DNA from: Olivibacter jilunii
Lineage (GTDB): Bacteria > Bacteroidota > Bacteroidia > Sphingobacteriales > Sphingobacteriaceae
Assembly: GCF_900607235.1 (NCBI RefSeq)
Contig: NZ_LR027849.1
Location: 620,001-684,000, forward strand
DNA: 64,000 bases
Reading direction: 5' to 3'
Positions 8,385 to 15,796 of the stretch are shown here, one piece after another. A program made the translations under genes and the position numbers. The notes below the pieces were generated by a model. That model was given only the letters and a program-made list of their open reading frames with translations, was not told the DNA's origin and did no database searches. Position 1 is the stretch's first letter, and each line of letters opens with the position of its first letter.

Positions 8385-8599
8385 CCTTTTACGCCCATCA
8401 CGGAAGTGAAGGTGAATTGCTCCTTATCGTCTTTGATAACGGGGCCTTCACATTTGGCGGATACCAACTCCGGATATATTCCCGTATAGTGATCCATAAC
8501 AGCTTCGGCGCTCCATAAAGGGTTCGGATCGGAAAGGGCAACTTTTTTGCCATCTATTTCATGTAAGAAAATGCGGGCCAGTTCAATTGTTTCAGCCAT
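8381..8599 (-). CDS. PRTRC system protein C
   Basis: 72 aa. The ending QFTFTSVMGVKG is the conserved C-terminal signature of the small PRTRC C protein. The middle HYTGIYPELVSAKCEGP also fits the family. Because the protein ends in a conserved VMGxKG and sits next to a ThiF/E1-like enzyme, a ubiquitin-like or ThiS-like acceptor role is conceivable, but this is my inference and the terminal Gly-Gly is absent. It overlaps PRTRC F by 4 bp and follows protein E by 20 bp. Confidence 0.85.
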   Translation of the reverse strand: MAETIELARIFLHEIDGKKVALSDPNPLWSAEAVMDHYTGIYPELVSAKCEGPVIKDDKEQFTFTSVMGVKG

Positions 8600-8619
8600 G
8601 ATCGGTAAGTATTTAATGA

Positions 8620-9162
8620 TTAAGCAATGTTATTAAATAGGGAGGGTTCAAAAACTGCGGACAGCGCCTCCCTGCGTTTGCGGATTTCTTCAACCTTTTC
8701 GGGGAAGTCCTTCGGATCGGGGCATTTCGTCCATGCCTCGCGGTGTTTACCGGCCTTTTCCAGTTCGTCCACCTGCGCCATGATCGTATCGTAGCGGCGT
8801 TCCTGTGCGGTTTTTGTTTTCTCCTTTTCGGACTTCTCCTTTTGCTCTTCCTGTTTGCGCCGGTTCTCCATTTCGGAGTTTTTCCTGGCCTCCTCCAAAC
8901 CTTTGGCAAAATTTTCCATTTCGCATTCAAGGTTCCATTGCATGGATATACCACGGGTAAGCCCTTCGAAAAAGAGGGAGCCGACTTCCCCGGGTGTTCC
9001 CCGGTGTGTTAAGGGCGGGATGAGCCGGGCGGCCTTGTCCCCCCGGGGATGGGCCTTATACTGGACGGTCAGCACCATGGTGTCTTCGGTATTGTCGATA
9101 TGCAGCGTCCATTTTCCTTTGATGCCGATATCGTTGAGTTTTTTAAAGAATAAAGTATCCAT
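8620..9162 (-). CDS. PRTRC system protein E
   Basis: 180 aa. The N-terminal half has MDTLFFKKLNDIGIKGKWTL and 'IPPLTHRGTPGEVGSLFFEGL', matching PRTRC E proteins, which open with 'F..L.......' and a 'P.L.L.GTPEELD' type motif. Residues ~90-130 are a highly charged Lys/Glu coiled coil, and the C terminus is Pro/Phe rich. It is the first cassette gene in the leftward transcription direction. Function unknown. Slightly separated (20 bp) from protein C. Confidence 0.85.
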   Translation of the reverse strand: MDTLFFKKLNDIGIKGKWTLHIDNTEDTMVLTVQYKAHPRGDKAARLIPPLTHRGTPGEVGSLFFEGLTRGISMQWNLECEMENFAKGLEEARKNSEMENRRKQEEQKEKSEKEKTKTAQERRYDTIMAQVDELEKAGKHREAWTKCPDPKDFPEKVEEIRKRREALSAVFEPSLFNNIA

Positions 9163-9182
9163 ATCTGAAAAACTTTGAGTTA

Positions 9183-9518
9183 TTAATAATGGCGGGTGAA
9201 ATAGCGCGGGATATGTACCAATACCCTTAGCAGCGACATTAATTCCGCGTGGCTGATGACCTGTTCCTGCAGCAGTTCCATCAAATCCTTTTCTTCAGGT
9301 TTGTCGAGCACACATTCCACGATGGGACGATGGCCTTCCTCCAAGCGGAGCCGGAGCAACTGTGTTGCCAAATCCGGATGAAAAGGGGAATCATGCCACT
9401 CGGTCATGATCAAGGTTTTATCCAAGCGCCTAAGCTGGTAAATAATGCTTTCCAATAGGTTATTCTCTAAAACCTTCAGATCAAGCTGTAGTTCAGTGAT
9501 TGTTTTAACATATTCCAT
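9183..9518 (-). CDS. Small hypothetical protein (paralog of 9551-9877)
   Basis: 111 aa, opening MEYVKTITELQLDLKVLENN and closing LLRVLVHIPRYFTRHY. Its layout (N-terminal helix 'EL.L.LK....', a 'SI.Y.L.RL....' helix, an 'HSPF/DDPF' loop, then 'LL...E...I..ALMSLLRVL') is the same as in the upstream neighbour, so the two look like an old duplication. It sits 20 bp upstream of PRTRC E and is probably in the same transcript. No known domain. Confidence 0.65.
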   Translation of the reverse strand: MEYVKTITELQLDLKVLENNLLESIIYQLRRLDKTLIMTEWHDSPFHPDLATQLLRLRLEEGHRPIVECVLDKPEEKDLMELLQEQVISHAELMSLLRVLVHIPRYFTRHY

Positions 9519-9550
9519 AAGTTAATTTTTAGCATTTAGCATATAGTGTG

Positions 9551-9877
9551 TTATCCATTGATCCCTTGGAGCAGACGCGCCAGCGATATGAGCTGGTGGG
9601 CACCGATGCCATTGTTTTCAAACACGTCGAGCAGGGGATAGTCATCGGTCGGCCCCTTGTCGGGCAGGCCACCAAAATCCATGGACACCATGACCTGCCC
9701 ATCTTTACCGAGATAGAAGCCTGTTATTTCAAATAAACGGAAGGGATCATCGGCAAGCTCCCCGATCTTTACCCGTCGGCCAATGCGTACCAACTCATAG
9801 CTAATGGTATGAATTGCTTTTTGCTGAAAACTTTTCAGTTGTAACTCCAGTTCGTACATAGCAGTTGATGAGTTCAT
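9551..9877 (-). CDS. Small hypothetical protein (paralog of 9183-9518)
   Basis: 108 aa, opening MNSSTAMYELELQLKSFQQ, with SYELVRIGRRVKIGELADDPFRLF in the middle and ISLARLLQGING at the end, laid out as in the next gene downstream. Soluble and mixed alpha/beta by composition. 32 bp separate the pair. Unknown function; likely part of the PRTRC-linked leftward operon. Confidence 0.65.
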   Translation of the reverse strand: MNSSTAMYELELQLKSFQQKAIHTISYELVRIGRRVKIGELADDPFRLFEITGFYLGKDGQVMVSMDFGGLPDKGPTDDYPLLDVFENNGIGAHQLISLARLLQGING

Positions 9878-9952
9878 ATAGAAAGTTTTAATACTAATTG
9901 ATTAATGTACTTGTGCACTTCACGCTCCTCTGTGGAATTTTAAATTACCAAT

Positions 9953-10225
9953 CTACCTGTCTATAAAATGCCTAATATAATATGGGGTCATTCCTGATCT
10001 ATTCCCTGCTATACAGCTTAGTTTGTTATGTGAAATGGCATTTTCAACATATGACTTCAAAGAAAACGTTTTATACGGTCCTTTGATGAGATTAATAATA
10101 TAGATAAATGCATTCGAATTTTTATCTCTTACATAGATTATGCAATCGGTCTTAAAATCTGATGCATTTAGTGTTCTAAATTCATTATTAGTAACCTCAA
10201 ACAAATTTTCAGAAATAGTCAACAT
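9953..10225 (-). CDS. Hypothetical protein, AT-rich
   Basis: 90 aa in a stretch visibly richer in A+T than the genes around it. No recognisable domain. The opening MLTISENLFEVTNNEFRTLN and a basic end suggest a small soluble protein. The compositional contrast suggests recent separate acquisition, or that this is a chance reading frame; no sibling is seen in the window. Kept because it has a clean start and stop in the operon's direction. Confidence 0.4.
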   Translation of the reverse strand: MLTISENLFEVTNNEFRTLNASDFKTDCIIYVRDKNSNAFIYIINLIKGPYKTFSLKSYVENAISHNKLSCIAGNRSGMTPYYIRHFIDR

Positions 10226-10304
10226 ATAGATGCAGATTGTATGTAATTGCGTGAAATGATTTTGTAGCTATTTTTTTTATTATTCAGTGTAGTATCACTG
10301 TACA

Positions 10305-10706
10305 CTAAATTCCTCCTTTATCTTTTTTCCGCCTTTTCGCCGCTTTTCGTTTATTCCCGCCTTTCTTCAGTTGCCGGGCTTTGTACCAATCACTGTTGAA
10401 GTAGTCGGTGAAAACATTTTCGTAGATCAGCCATTCAAACAGGTTCCTTTCCACTACCTCCAGTTCATTGTTTGCAAGGGGCCGGTACTTCGGTGCATAG
10501 AAACGGACGGGGAAACGCTCACTTTTCATTTCGAAAATCATGGTTTCCGCATCGTAGAGAAGCACATATTTGATCTGTTCCTCCATGGCTTCCATATCGT
10601 CCGTTAGGTCGGTGTAGCGCCGGAGGCTGGCGGGTTTTATCCTTTTGCGGGTTGCCTGCCATCTTTTAAAGTCTTTTTCCGTGTTCAGATAGCCTTTATT
10701 TTTCAT
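10305..10706 (-). CDS. Hypothetical protein with basic C-terminal tail
   Basis: 133 aa. A helical N terminus (DFKRWQATRKRIKPASLRRY) and an acidic central stretch with aromatic residues (FPVRFYAPKYRPL, LFEWLIYENVF) are followed by a strongly basic tail of Lys and Arg (last ~20 residues). The tail could bind nucleic acid. No family recognised. It begins the leftward run continuing to the PRTRC genes, 24 bp downstream of a small membrane protein. Confidence 0.6.
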   Translation of the reverse strand: MKNKGYLNTEKDFKRWQATRKRIKPASLRRYTDLTDDMEAMEEQIKYVLLYDAETMIFEMKSERFPVRFYAPKYRPLANNELEVVERNLFEWLIYENVFTDYFNSDWYKARQLKKGGNKRKAAKRRKKDKGGI

Positions 10707-10730
10707 GACCTTATTTTTGATTTAGCAAAT

Positions 10731-10961
10731 TTATTTCCCATAAACCCTTAGCAGCAGATCGGCTATTACCAATGCGGTCAAGGCGTTTGCGATCAACTTT
10801 CCGATTACCTCCCCGACACGTTCTGCCTGTAGTTGCGGAGATTCCCAAGGCTGTTGGGTCAGATACCAGCGCCGCAAGCGGCTCATGTCCACCAAAATGT
10901 GCAGGATCAGCACGAAAGCGAGAAAGGTCTGTGTCATATCCTCTTTGAAAATTCCGTCCAT
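10731..10961 (-). CDS. Small membrane protein, two predicted TM helices
   Basis: 76 aa. Hydrophobic segments are at residues ~10-25 (TFLAFVLILHILVDM) and ~53-72 (LIANALTALVIADLLLRVY), joined by a charged loop. Probably an inner-membrane protein. It is followed on the same strand by another small membrane gene only 9 bp upstream, which suggests the two act together. No family recognised. Confidence 0.65.
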   Translation of the reverse strand: MDGIFKEDMTQTFLAFVLILHILVDMSRLRRWYLTQQPWESPQLQAERVGEVIGKLIANALTALVIADLLLRVYGK

Positions 10962-10970
10962 AACAAATAA

Positions 10971-11237
10971 TCAGTTTCCGTTAAGAATTAAAGTACCCTG
11001 TAACCATTCGGTAAGCAGCAGGAATAGTCCCCATAGGATAGCAATCCATGCTGCCAGTGAAAACAGCCATTCCACAAATGTGACAAGCAGGCCAACGAAA
11101 TAGTTGTTAAAATGCTGTAAGCCTGCCACACCGCGCCTATTGAACCGTCTATAACCGATTATGAGTCGAACCAGTAAGCCAATGGCCAGCGGGATGATGC
11201 CCTGATATTGGATCGGTATCAAATCATGTAGTTCCAT
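10971..11237 (-). CDS. Small membrane protein with FNRRG motif
   Basis: 88 aa. A hydrophobic N-terminal segment (GIIPLAIGLLVRLIIG), then the motif RRFNRRGVAGLQHFNNY, then a long hydrophobic C-terminal segment (LLVTFVEWLFSLAAWIAILWG). Proteins with this 'IG.RRFNRRG..GLQ.F..Y' motif are common in Bacteroidetes conjugative elements, where I recall some carrying a doubtful 'molybdenum ABC transporter permease' label. Real function unknown. Paired with the membrane protein at 10731-10961. Confidence 0.7.
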   Translation of the reverse strand: MELHDLIPIQYQGIIPLAIGLLVRLIIGYRRFNRRGVAGLQHFNNYFVGLLVTFVEWLFSLAAWIAILWGLFLLLTEWLQGTLILNGN

Positions 11238-11266
11238 CTCATCACATTTTTATATCAACAATCACT

Positions 11267-11626
11267 TTATAAATCAGCCGGTATAATTGGGTCAGGCAAT
11301 CGTTTATATGCTGAAACAGGTACACTCGGATATCCGTCTTTCAGAAAATAAGCGAAGCAGATGCGCACCGTTTTCACTGCATTGATTGCCTTGAACCTGT
11401 AACCCTTTTTCTTACAGGTTTGCAGCATGGAATCTTTGGCCCATAGATAGTTATGTGCGATTACATACACTGAGACTTTACGTGCTACCATCTTTCCGTT
11501 TTTCCTGCGCTCAATGGTGAGGAAAAAGAGCCATTCGTAATAAACCGACACTTCTGCGGTGCCGTACATTTTTTCGTTTATCACGTTGGTATCCTTTACT
11601 TCCTCCTTTTTCGTTTCCCGGTCCAT
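11267..11626 (-). CDS. Hypothetical protein
   Basis: 119 aa. Charged N terminus (MDRETKKEEVKDTN), then alternating strand-like stretches (AEVSVYYEWLFFLTIERRKNG, RKVSVYVIAHNYLWA) and RICFAYFLKDGYPSVPVSAY. The pattern suggests a small beta-rich soluble fold. No domain recognised. It lies between the small membrane pair and a basic 162-aa protein in the same leftward gene run. Confidence 0.6.
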   Translation of the reverse strand: MDRETKKEEVKDTNVINEKMYGTAEVSVYYEWLFFLTIERRKNGKMVARKVSVYVIAHNYLWAKDSMLQTCKKKGYRFKAINAVKTVRICFAYFLKDGYPSVPVSAYKRLPDPIIPADL

Positions 11627-11652
11627 GATTATATGATTTTGTTGTTATTGAT

Positions 11653-12141
11653 TTATTTCATTATTCCCGGCGCTTTGGCGCGGAAGGCTTCCACCATACT
11701 TTCAACCTCGCTGTTACTGCGGCAGTTCCGAAGGGACTGCGACAGCCGTTCAATCTGCACAATGGGCGTAAGGGGCGAGAACAGAAATTCCATCGATCCA
11801 TCCTTGGTCCTTGTCAGCAGGCGGTACGGTTTGGTCATATTCTTTTGCAGTACCTGGGCCTTTATGCCATCCTCGATATTTCCTTCCAGTTTAAAGCGTT
11901 TTGCCAGTTCCTGCATCCGCAGGTAGCGCCCGAAACGGGAGAGGTATGCTTTGGCGTGGCGGCGTTTTTTCGGTGAGCGGCGGCGCAGGTCACATAAAAA
12001 GGCCATATGGCTATATCCCGGATATTCAGCAGCCATCAGGCTGAAGGCGAAAAGCGGAACCTGTTTCCAGAGCCTGCGCGCTTTGCGCATCCGCCGGATT
12101 TTGGCAAGGCGCTCGGGTGAAAAGGTGCGCGGTGTTTTCAT
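11653..12141 (-). CDS. Hypothetical basic protein
   Basis: 162 aa, unusually rich in Arg and Lys in its first half (ERLAKIRRMRKARRLWKQ, RRRSPKKRRHAKAYLSR). The second half is mixed. The start overlaps the stop of the upstream gene by ATGA (12138-12141), so the two are coupled. The strong positive charge suggests nucleic-acid binding, but no motif confirms it. Confidence 0.65.
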   Translation of the reverse strand: MKTPRTFSPERLAKIRRMRKARRLWKQVPLFAFSLMAAEYPGYSHMAFLCDLRRRSPKKRRHAKAYLSRFGRYLRMQELAKRFKLEGNIEDGIKAQVLQKNMTKPYRLLTRTKDGSMEFLFSPLTPIVQIERLSQSLRNCRSNSEVESMVEAFRAKAPGIMK

Positions 12142-12464
12142 CCCTTTGCCTTTTCGATCAAGTCCTTTCCGGATCGTATGTCCGATTCCGTCAGCAGCGT
12201 ACAGTGGATATCGTCACCGGGTATAACCACCAGTTCCGTTCCTTTGATGCGGAAGAAGTCGCAGCCTTTGTTTTCCGGCTTGGCGTACAGAACCCCGTAA
12301 TCTTCCTCCATCGGCTGTTCACAGGGGTGAAAGTCCCTGTAGTTCGGCAACAGCGTTAGCTGGTCTATTTCCATGTACAGCGGGCAGGGGATGCCGATCA
12401 GGTCATCAAGGTCAAATTCGACATCCGGGTGTTCCCCTTTTGATTTCAGCAAATATTTTTTCAT
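12138..12464 (-). CDS. Hypothetical protein
   Basis: 108 aa from the ATG at 12464 (MKKYLLKSKGEHPDVEF). A longer reading to 12650 would overlap the small gene at 12484-12678 entirely and has no comparable context, so I prefer the internal start. Acidic and beta-rich (FDLDDLIGIPCPLYMEI, GVLYAKPENKGCDFFRI). Contains three cysteines without a metal-site pattern. Coupled to the next gene by ATGA. No family recognised. Confidence 0.65.
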   Translation of the reverse strand: MKKYLLKSKGEHPDVEFDLDDLIGIPCPLYMEIDQLTLLPNYRDFHPCEQPMEEDYGVLYAKPENKGCDFFRIKGTELVVIPGDDIHCTLLTESDIRSGKDLIEKAKG

Positions 12465-12483
12465 GGTGCCAATTTTTAATTTT

Positions 12484-12678
12484 CTATAATTCATTTTTGA
12501 GCGCAAGCAATTTGTCCAGCATATCCTGCCAATAAAGATGTTGCTGCCGGTCGAATAGCTCGAACGATTTATCCGGATGACGGTAGCCGGTAAATTCCCG
12601 CGCCTGTTCAATGGCTTTATTAAGGTCGGTAACCTCAATAGGTCGGCCATATAAATCGGTGATCTTTTGATGGTTCAT
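12484..12678 (-). CDS. Small hypothetical protein
   Basis: 64 aa. Opens MNHQKITDLYGRPIEVTDL and continues as a helix containing 'A..FTGYRH'. Short proteins with this '.I.DL.G..I.VTDL..AI.QA..F..Y.H' layout are frequent in Bacteroidetes conjugative elements, to my memory without a known function. Spaced 19 bp from the next gene downstream and 5 bp from the one upstream, so within the operon. Confidence 0.65.
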   Translation of the reverse strand: MNHQKITDLYGRPIEVTDLNKAIEQAREFTGYRHPDKSFELFDRQQHLYWQDMLDKLLALKNEL

Positions 12679-12683
12679 AACGA

Positions 12684-13076
12684 CTATTTAAAGAGAAGAT
12701 TTACTGCCTGTACAAATTTGGGGTCGGGATGTTTCCGAACGGTAATGTAGTCCAGCAGGATATTGGAAGTTACCTGTGCAAGTGCGTTATGGAATAGCAT
12801 CATCGAAAAGGTATAACCATAACGGGCAAGCGGTCCCTTAGCTTCGGCAATGATGGAGCGGATTCTGCGGATACCGATCATATACTCGTCAAAAGTCATA
12901 TCCTGACCTTTCCATTGGGCGCGGTGAACGGATTCGTTTTCTTCGATGGCCAAGGTCATTTCATACAGAAAGGTTAAAAAATGGCCAATGGCATCCGGGA
13001 AAAGTTTATGTAATAAATCTGCTTTATTTTCAGCTGTCATTACGTTCAATGCTTTCATGTCTTTCGCTTTTAGCAT
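12684..13076 (-). CDS. Hypothetical helical protein
   Basis: 130 aa, almost entirely predicted alpha-helical (DAIGHFLTFLYEMTLAIEE, YMIGIRRIRSIIAEA, TFSMMLFHNALAQVTSNILLDYI). Hydrophobic but without a clear membrane segment. It lies 3 bp from the upstream gene and 5 bp from the downstream one. Similar ~130-aa proteins accompany DUF932 proteins in Bacteroidetes elements as far as I recall. Function unknown. Confidence 0.65.
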   Translation of the reverse strand: MLKAKDMKALNVMTAENKADLLHKLFPDAIGHFLTFLYEMTLAIEENESVHRAQWKGQDMTFDEYMIGIRRIRSIIAEAKGPLARYGYTFSMMLFHNALAQVTSNILLDYITVRKHPDPKFVQAVNLLFK

Positions 13077-13079
13077 GAT

Positions 13080-13346
13080 TTAAATACTGTCTTCCTTTTT
13101 CAGGTATTCACACAGGTCTTTTACCAGCCGCTCCTGTTCATCCGAAACGGGACGCCATTTTTCCGCCATATGGCGAAGGCTTGCACAAAGGATAATCTTG
13201 GGCAGGCGGTAGGAGCCGGTAAGCGCATGCTTATCGGTTAAGACCGGTGCGGCAAGTGCCAGATGGAGGAGCCGTTCAATTTCCGCAATAGGAGGATTGG
13301 CCCTTAATAATGATCTATAGCTTTGTAAAATCTGTGCCTGTGTCAT
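13080..13346 (-). CDS. Small hypothetical protein
   Basis: 88 aa, helical, opening MTQAQILQSYRSLLRANPPI. Leucine-rich middle (IERLLHLALAAPVLTDKHAL), acidic end. No domain recognised. A hairpin (13361-13386) lies just upstream of its start, between it and the SSB-like gene, and may adjust relative expression. Confidence 0.6.
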   Translation of the reverse strand: MTQAQILQSYRSLLRANPPIAEIERLLHLALAAPVLTDKHALTGSYRLPKIILCASLRHMAEKWRPVSDEQERLVKDLCEYLKKEDSI

Positions 13347-13360
13347 AAACTGAAAATTAG

Positions 13361-13386
13361 GGGAGCCGCCACCTTTTGCGGCTCCC
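13361..13386 (-). terminator. Intercistronic hairpin between SSB-like gene and next gene
   Basis: A perfect 9-bp stem, GGGAGCCGC (13361-13369) with GCGGCTCCC (13378-13386), has an 8-nt loop. On the minus strand it is followed by CTAATTTTCAG, a weak T-tract. It could be a partial terminator or an mRNA-stabilising element. Confidence 0.5.
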
Positions 13387-13397
13387 GGGTTAAACCA

Positions 13398-13790
13398 TCA
13401 AAATGGCAGATCGTCCTCACCGTTTGCCGGTTCAGCTACCGGATCGGTCTGTAGCTCAGGCTTTTTTTCTTCCCTGTCCTCCATGTTGACCTGTGCGAAC
13501 ATTATTTCGTCAACGTGAAAGTCGAAGCTAACCGTAGGTTTGTTTTCACTGTTGAGAAAAGCACCGATCTTTTCCTCCCCGAACAGTTGTAAAACCGTAC
13601 CCTTGAGCAGGTAGGGAGCAATGTTTGCAGTTTTCCAGTAAGAACAGCGGTAAGTCCTGTAGCGCTTTGTTTTTTTCCCTTTACGGGTAACGTAGGATAC
13701 AGTTGTCAGCATAAATTTGACAAAATCCTTTCCTTTGACGTTTGCTACTACGGCGTCTTCTCTGATTGTTCCATAAATGATGTCCATCAT
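13398..13790 (-). CDS. Single-stranded DNA-binding-like protein with DDLPF tail
   Basis: 130 aa. The last five residues DDLPF match the acidic C-terminal tip of bacterial SSB proteins (consensus DDDIPF), which recruits replication partners. The body has OB-fold-like beta strands: 'GTIREDAVVANVKGKDFVKFMLTTVSYV', 'YRCSYWKTANIAPYLLKGTVLQLFGEE'. WKTANIAPYLLKG resembles the 'W...A..........G..v.v.G.l' signature of SSB. It would protect ssDNA during transfer and replication. It lies just downstream of a two-repeat protein and DUF932. Confidence 0.75.
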   Translation of the reverse strand: MMDIIYGTIREDAVVANVKGKDFVKFMLTTVSYVTRKGKKTKRYRTYRCSYWKTANIAPYLLKGTVLQLFGEEKIGAFLNSENKPTVSFDFHVDEIMFAQVNMEDREEKKPELQTDPVAEPANGEDDLPF

Positions 13791-13826
13791 GTTTTAATGT
13801 TTATTGTGAATTAATAAAGTTTCGAT

Positions 13827-14630
13827 TTAGAGAATGCGGTCACCATGGCGTTTGATGTTCTCCTGTCGGGTGCGCTCAATGTTGGGCAGCACATGATTTT
13901 TAACATAATCGGCCGGTGGGGTGCCTTTCAGGCGTTCTGCACGGATCAGTTCCATATCCACTTTTATCTCATACCAGCGTAACCTATAGCAGGCAGGGTG
14001 GTCAAACACCTTGTCGATGTAGTGGCTGTCGGCCACCTCTTCACCGGCAACCCGAAGGGAAGCCGCGCGGAAGTAATTCCGTATCCATTCTTTGGCGATC
14101 CTGATATCTTCGGATGTATGGTGCGGGAGGGGAAAGAGCAGGTAGTCGGCGCCTTCCGATATGGTTTTGTCCTCGGTATATTCAATGCCGTTGGGTGTCC
14201 AACTGGTCAGTTTGCCCTGCCTGTGCTGCAGTCCTATTTGAAGCTGAAATAGGGCAAAGCCATATTTACTGTAGTTTCTCTTTTTTTCGGCCTCAACTTT
14301 CGGCAGGATATAACTTTTTTTATATTCCTCAATCGAAGTTCCTTTGATGCGCTCCCTTCTGATGATTTTGCGGTCGATATGGATTTCATACCATTGCAGG
14401 TCGCTGCATAATCTGAAAACCTTTTCGATATACAGGTTGTCCCAATCATCAGGGCGGGCCATGCGGATGTTTTTGGTCACCAACATCTCCTGCAGTTGCT
14501 TCCTGGCTGACTGTATATCATCCTTGGTATGGAATTTATGAGGGAAAAGGATAAATTTTATCCTGTTTCCGCCGCCATCATCGGCCCGGTATTCAATGCC
14601 ATTGTAGATCGTTCCTGTTACTGTCTGCAT
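13827..14630 (-). CDS. Hypothetical protein with internal duplication
   Basis: 267 aa from the ATG at 14630 (MQTVTGTIYNGIEY). A longer reading to 14723 would enter the DUF932 gene and cross a hairpin. The protein is two copies of a ~115-residue unit. Each runs 'GIEY....', 'LFP...HT.DDI..A...', 'YI.KVF......L.WYEI..D...I..ER.KGT....Y....LP..E' and ends '..RHG/KYG'. The repeat limits are about residues 10-130 and 140-262. No function known. In series with DUF932 upstream and SSB downstream. Confidence 0.7.
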   Translation of the reverse strand: MQTVTGTIYNGIEYRADDGGGNRIKFILFPHKFHTKDDIQSARKQLQEMLVTKNIRMARPDDWDNLYIEKVFRLCSDLQWYEIHIDRKIIRRERIKGTSIEEYKKSYILPKVEAEKKRNYSKYGFALFQLQIGLQHRQGKLTSWTPNGIEYTEDKTISEGADYLLFPLPHHTSEDIRIAKEWIRNYFRAASLRVAGEEVADSHYIDKVFDHPACYRLRWYEIKVDMELIRAERLKGTPPADYVKNHVLPNIERTRQENIKRHGDRIL

Positions 14631-14644
14631 AAGTTGTTCATTGT

Positions 14645-14668
14645 GGGAGCCCCCGCGAAAGGGCTCCC
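14645..14668 (-). terminator. Hairpin after the DUF932 gene
   Basis: An 8-bp perfect stem, GGGAGCCC (14645-14652) with GGGCTCCC (14661-14668), has the loop CCGCGAAA. It lies 6 bp past the DUF932 stop. It resembles the hairpin at 13361-13386 in stem sequence. No strong T-tract. Confidence 0.5.
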
Positions 14669-14674
14669 GGATGA

Positions 14675-15754
14675 TCAATTGAGTTGTAATACTTGCGTAC
14701 CGTGTTTGGCATAATTCAGGCATAGGTCAAATGCCTGTTGCGCGCGGTTGAAGGCGGTGCCACCTAAGAGGATGTTTTTAACCTTATCTTCCGGGGTGCC
14801 GTATTTGCGCACATGCTGGAAATACCCGGTTACCCCGTTATAAACGCCGAACACTGTTCCTTTGGTGGTTTCCATTTGCTGCGTTTCGTTTGCCATGGCG
14901 TAGCTGTACACTTCGTTGCAGGTGTTTTTGAAGCGGGTGGAAAGGGCCTCGCTGTTACCTTCGATCACATGCTTCAGCACTTCGGGATTATTAGCCATAG
15001 CCATTTCAATGAGACGGCGTACTTCCCTATCCGTAATACGCACCTTGGACCAATGGGTAAACAGTTCCTGCAGGACGGGTGTCGTTTTATGGTGCATTTC
15101 CATAACCTTAAAGGCATCCTGTAACTGCTGGTCAGCGCTGGCGGTATGGCGCACCCGTACCGCGTGGGTGCAGTTGCGTAAGGCATGGTTGAGCGTATTG
15201 GCGCATACAATGCGGACGGGCGTAAGAGCGATGGTTACGCTGCCCGTTCCATCGTGGGAGGTGGTAAAGAACAGGTATTGTTCGATTACATCGTCCGAAT
15301 CGCCGATACGGATATAATCCGGGAGTTTGGCCGTGATAAAGATGCGTTCACCGTTTCCGAGGCATCCCGCTGTTTCGTAACGTATATCCCTGCTGTTATC
15401 TACGATGGAATCGAAAAAGGCGAAGGCATTCCGGTTCTGCACGACGTGGTAATCCTTTCCCACTATGCCCAAAGGGATGTTTTTGTCCGTGCGCACGGTA
15501 GCGTAGAAGTTGGGTACTTCCATGTAGGGCAGGGCTATACCCTGACCGGCGACCAATTCGGTAAGCATGGTATCCTGATTGCGGATAAACAGTTCCCGTT
15601 TTTCCACGGTAAAATCCAGTCCGGCGTATTGGATCGCTTCGGCGCTGGTGGGGTGATCCTGCAGGATGGTTCCGAGTCTGTGCCATGCCTTTTCTTTAAC
15701 GGAGAAAAAGCTGTGCCTTTGGGTGTCGTTGTCAAAAAAGAGTTCGTGAGCCAT
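14675..15754 (-). CDS. DUF932 domain protein (phage/plasmid-like TIGR03299 type)
   Basis: 359 aa from the ATG at 15754 (MAHELFFD). It has the family's usual landmarks: 'KAWHRLGTILQDHPTSAEAI..AGLDF.V.K', 'GIVGKDYHVVQNRNAFAFFDSIV', 'YLFFTTSHDGTGSVTIALTPVRIVCANTLN', and a C-terminal 'VFGVYNGVTGYFQHV' with 'ILLGGTAFNRAQQAF'. DUF932 proteins occur widely on plasmids, ICEs and phages. Their biochemical role is not established. Cytoplasmic. It is the first large gene of the maintenance block. Confidence 0.9.
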   Translation of the reverse strand: MAHELFFDNDTQRHSFFSVKEKAWHRLGTILQDHPTSAEAIQYAGLDFTVEKRELFIRNQDTMLTELVAGQGIALPYMEVPNFYATVRTDKNIPLGIVGKDYHVVQNRNAFAFFDSIVDNSRDIRYETAGCLGNGERIFITAKLPDYIRIGDSDDVIEQYLFFTTSHDGTGSVTIALTPVRIVCANTLNHALRNCTHAVRVRHTASADQQLQDAFKVMEMHHKTTPVLQELFTHWSKVRITDREVRRLIEMAMANNPEVLKHVIEGNSEALSTRFKNTCNEVYSYAMANETQQMETTKGTVFGVYNGVTGYFQHVRKYGTPEDKVKNILLGGTAFNRAQQAFDLCLNYAKHGTQVLQLN

Positions 15755-15796
15755 AATTAAAAGGTGTTTGAAGGGCAATCTGCCTATGGTGAACAA

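Noticed and set aside
10590-10720. Possible CRISPR or tandem repeats in the maintenance block
   Set aside because: No regularly spaced direct repeats of the right size were found anywhere in the window.
12465-12650. Long upstream extension of the gene at 12138
   Set aside because: It would overlap the gene at 12484-12678, which is family-like, and the shorter start at 12464 is well placed.
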